Below, piece by piece: positions 5,570 through 5,935 of a stretch of 5,935 nucleotides of DNA. The notes under the pieces are model-generated. The model did no database searches. It saw only the letters and a program-made list of their open reading frames with translations, and had not been told where the DNA came from. The DNA is taken from NCBI GenBank assembly GCA_900752475.1, contig CAADVJ010000073.1:1-5935 (forward strand). Reading direction: 5' to 3'. How positions within the stretch are numbered: the stretch's first letter is position 1; each line of letters opens with the position of its first letter. The DNA is from an uncultured Collinsella sp. (GTDB lineage Bacteria > Actinomycetota > Coriobacteriia > Coriobacteriales > Coriobacteriaceae). Made by a program: the position numbers and the translations under genes.

Positions 5570-5935
5570 GTTTGATTACCAGCTAGATCGACACTGCTCC
5601 AAAACGGCGGCGCGGAGGGGGCATCGCCCCCATCAGTTCGATTACCAGTTAGATCAACACTGTTCCAAAACTTGTTCTCGCACTTGAAGTCGTACTTGCC
5701 GGTTTGATTACCAGTTAGATCGACACTGTTCCAAAACGGCAGGCAGTTCCTCGAGGAGTACAAGCGGGTTTGATTACCAGTTAGATCGACACTGTTCCAA
5801 AACTCGAAATAGCCCATTGCTACCTCCCTGACCGTTTGATTACCAGTTAGATCGACACTGTTCCAAAACATAATGCAAGGTGTAATCGTCATACACGTGT
5901 TTGATTACCAGTTAGATCGACACTGTTCCAAAACC
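5570..5935 (+). CRISPR. type II-like CRISPR array, leader-distal end, open at the window edge
   Basis: Six 36-base repeats begin with GTTTGATTACC and end with GTTCCAAAAC: 5570-5605, 5636-5671, 5702-5737, 5768-5803, 5834-5869 and 5899-5934. Five complete unique spacers separate them, four of 30 bases and the last of 29; a sixth starts at 5935. Repeats 3-6 are identical. Repeats 1 and 2 each carry two changes (positions 13 and 28; positions 4 and 20), so the left end is the old, decaying end. Repeat and spacer lengths and the AAAAC end fit type II, and the tracrRNA candidate next door supports this and sets transcription to the right. The subtype (II-A or II-C) cannot be fixed without cas genes, which are not in the window. 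Confidence 0.96.

Noticed and set aside
5576..5590. TAGAT inside each repeat as a -10 box for crRNA promoters within repeats, as in Neisseria type II-C.
   Set aside because: The hexamer TTAGAT matches TATAAT at only three positions, lacks a TGn extension and has no -35 partner in the varied spacers.
5520..5687. A short plus-strand frame starting after AAAAGGAG and running through the first two repeats.
   Set aside because: The ribosome site is only two bases from the ATG, most residues are encoded by CRISPR repeats and spacers, and it ends by chance in spacer 2.
5352..5687. The longer 111-residue form of the same frame.
   Set aside because: It covers the tracrRNA and the promoter region, with no ribosome site at 5352 and no recognisable protein.
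5539..5892. A 117-residue minus-strand open frame with the repeated peptide FWNSVDLTGNQT.
   Set aside because: Repeat plus spacer is 66 bases, a multiple of three, so the CRISPR repeats stay in one frame and mimic a repeat protein. No ribosome site or protein family supports it.

Overview
The window looks like part of a chromosome from a moderately GC-rich Gram-positive actinobacterium, most likely a gut Coriobacteriia member such as Collinsella. That is an inference from the style of the surface protein (Tat signal, Gly/Ser stalk, LADTG sorting motif), strong GGAGG-type ribosome sites and codon choice. No marker gene in the window proves it.

Layout, left to right. (1) Positions 110-2593 encode a large secreted, probably wall-anchored phosphatidylinositol-specific phospholipase C-like protein, closed by a strong intrinsic terminator at 2630-2663. 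(2) A small minus-strand gene (2689-2958) encodes a PH-like-fold protein and converges on that terminator. (3) A hicA-hicB toxin-antitoxin pair (3203-3871) lies behind an extended -10 promoter with a palindromic operator candidate. (4) A 255-base gap (3872-4126) holds two related palindromes sharing the core CGCACTGCG, plus a smaller inverted repeat. (5) Positions 4127-4915 encode a complete ADP-ribosylglycohydrolase (DraG/ARH family). (6) Positions 5103-5321 encode a small acidic protein of unknown function. (7) The right end is a type II-like CRISPR region: a minus-strand tracrRNA candidate with anti-repeat, internal hairpins and intrinsic terminator (5330-5450), then a divergent array from 5570 with six 36-base repeats and five complete spacers, which runs off the window edge.

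How the parts fit together. The CRISPR array and the tracrRNA candidate form one functional unit: the tracrRNA would pair with the first 11 bases of each repeat, which fixes plus-strand (left to right) as the sense of crRNA transcription. The two variant repeats lie at the left, transcription-proximal end, an arrangement reported for many type II-C loci, so new spacers probably enter at the right. No cas gene is inside the window; cas9, cas1 and cas2 are expected beyond the right edge. hicAB is self-contained and presumably autoregulated. The ADP-ribosylglycohydrolase has no visible ADP-ribosyltransferase partner. Together, hicAB, the hydrolase, the unknown small protein and the CRISPR region resemble an accessory or defence-rich stretch next to a surface enzyme. 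The most useful new observation is the tracrRNA and the polarity of the array.
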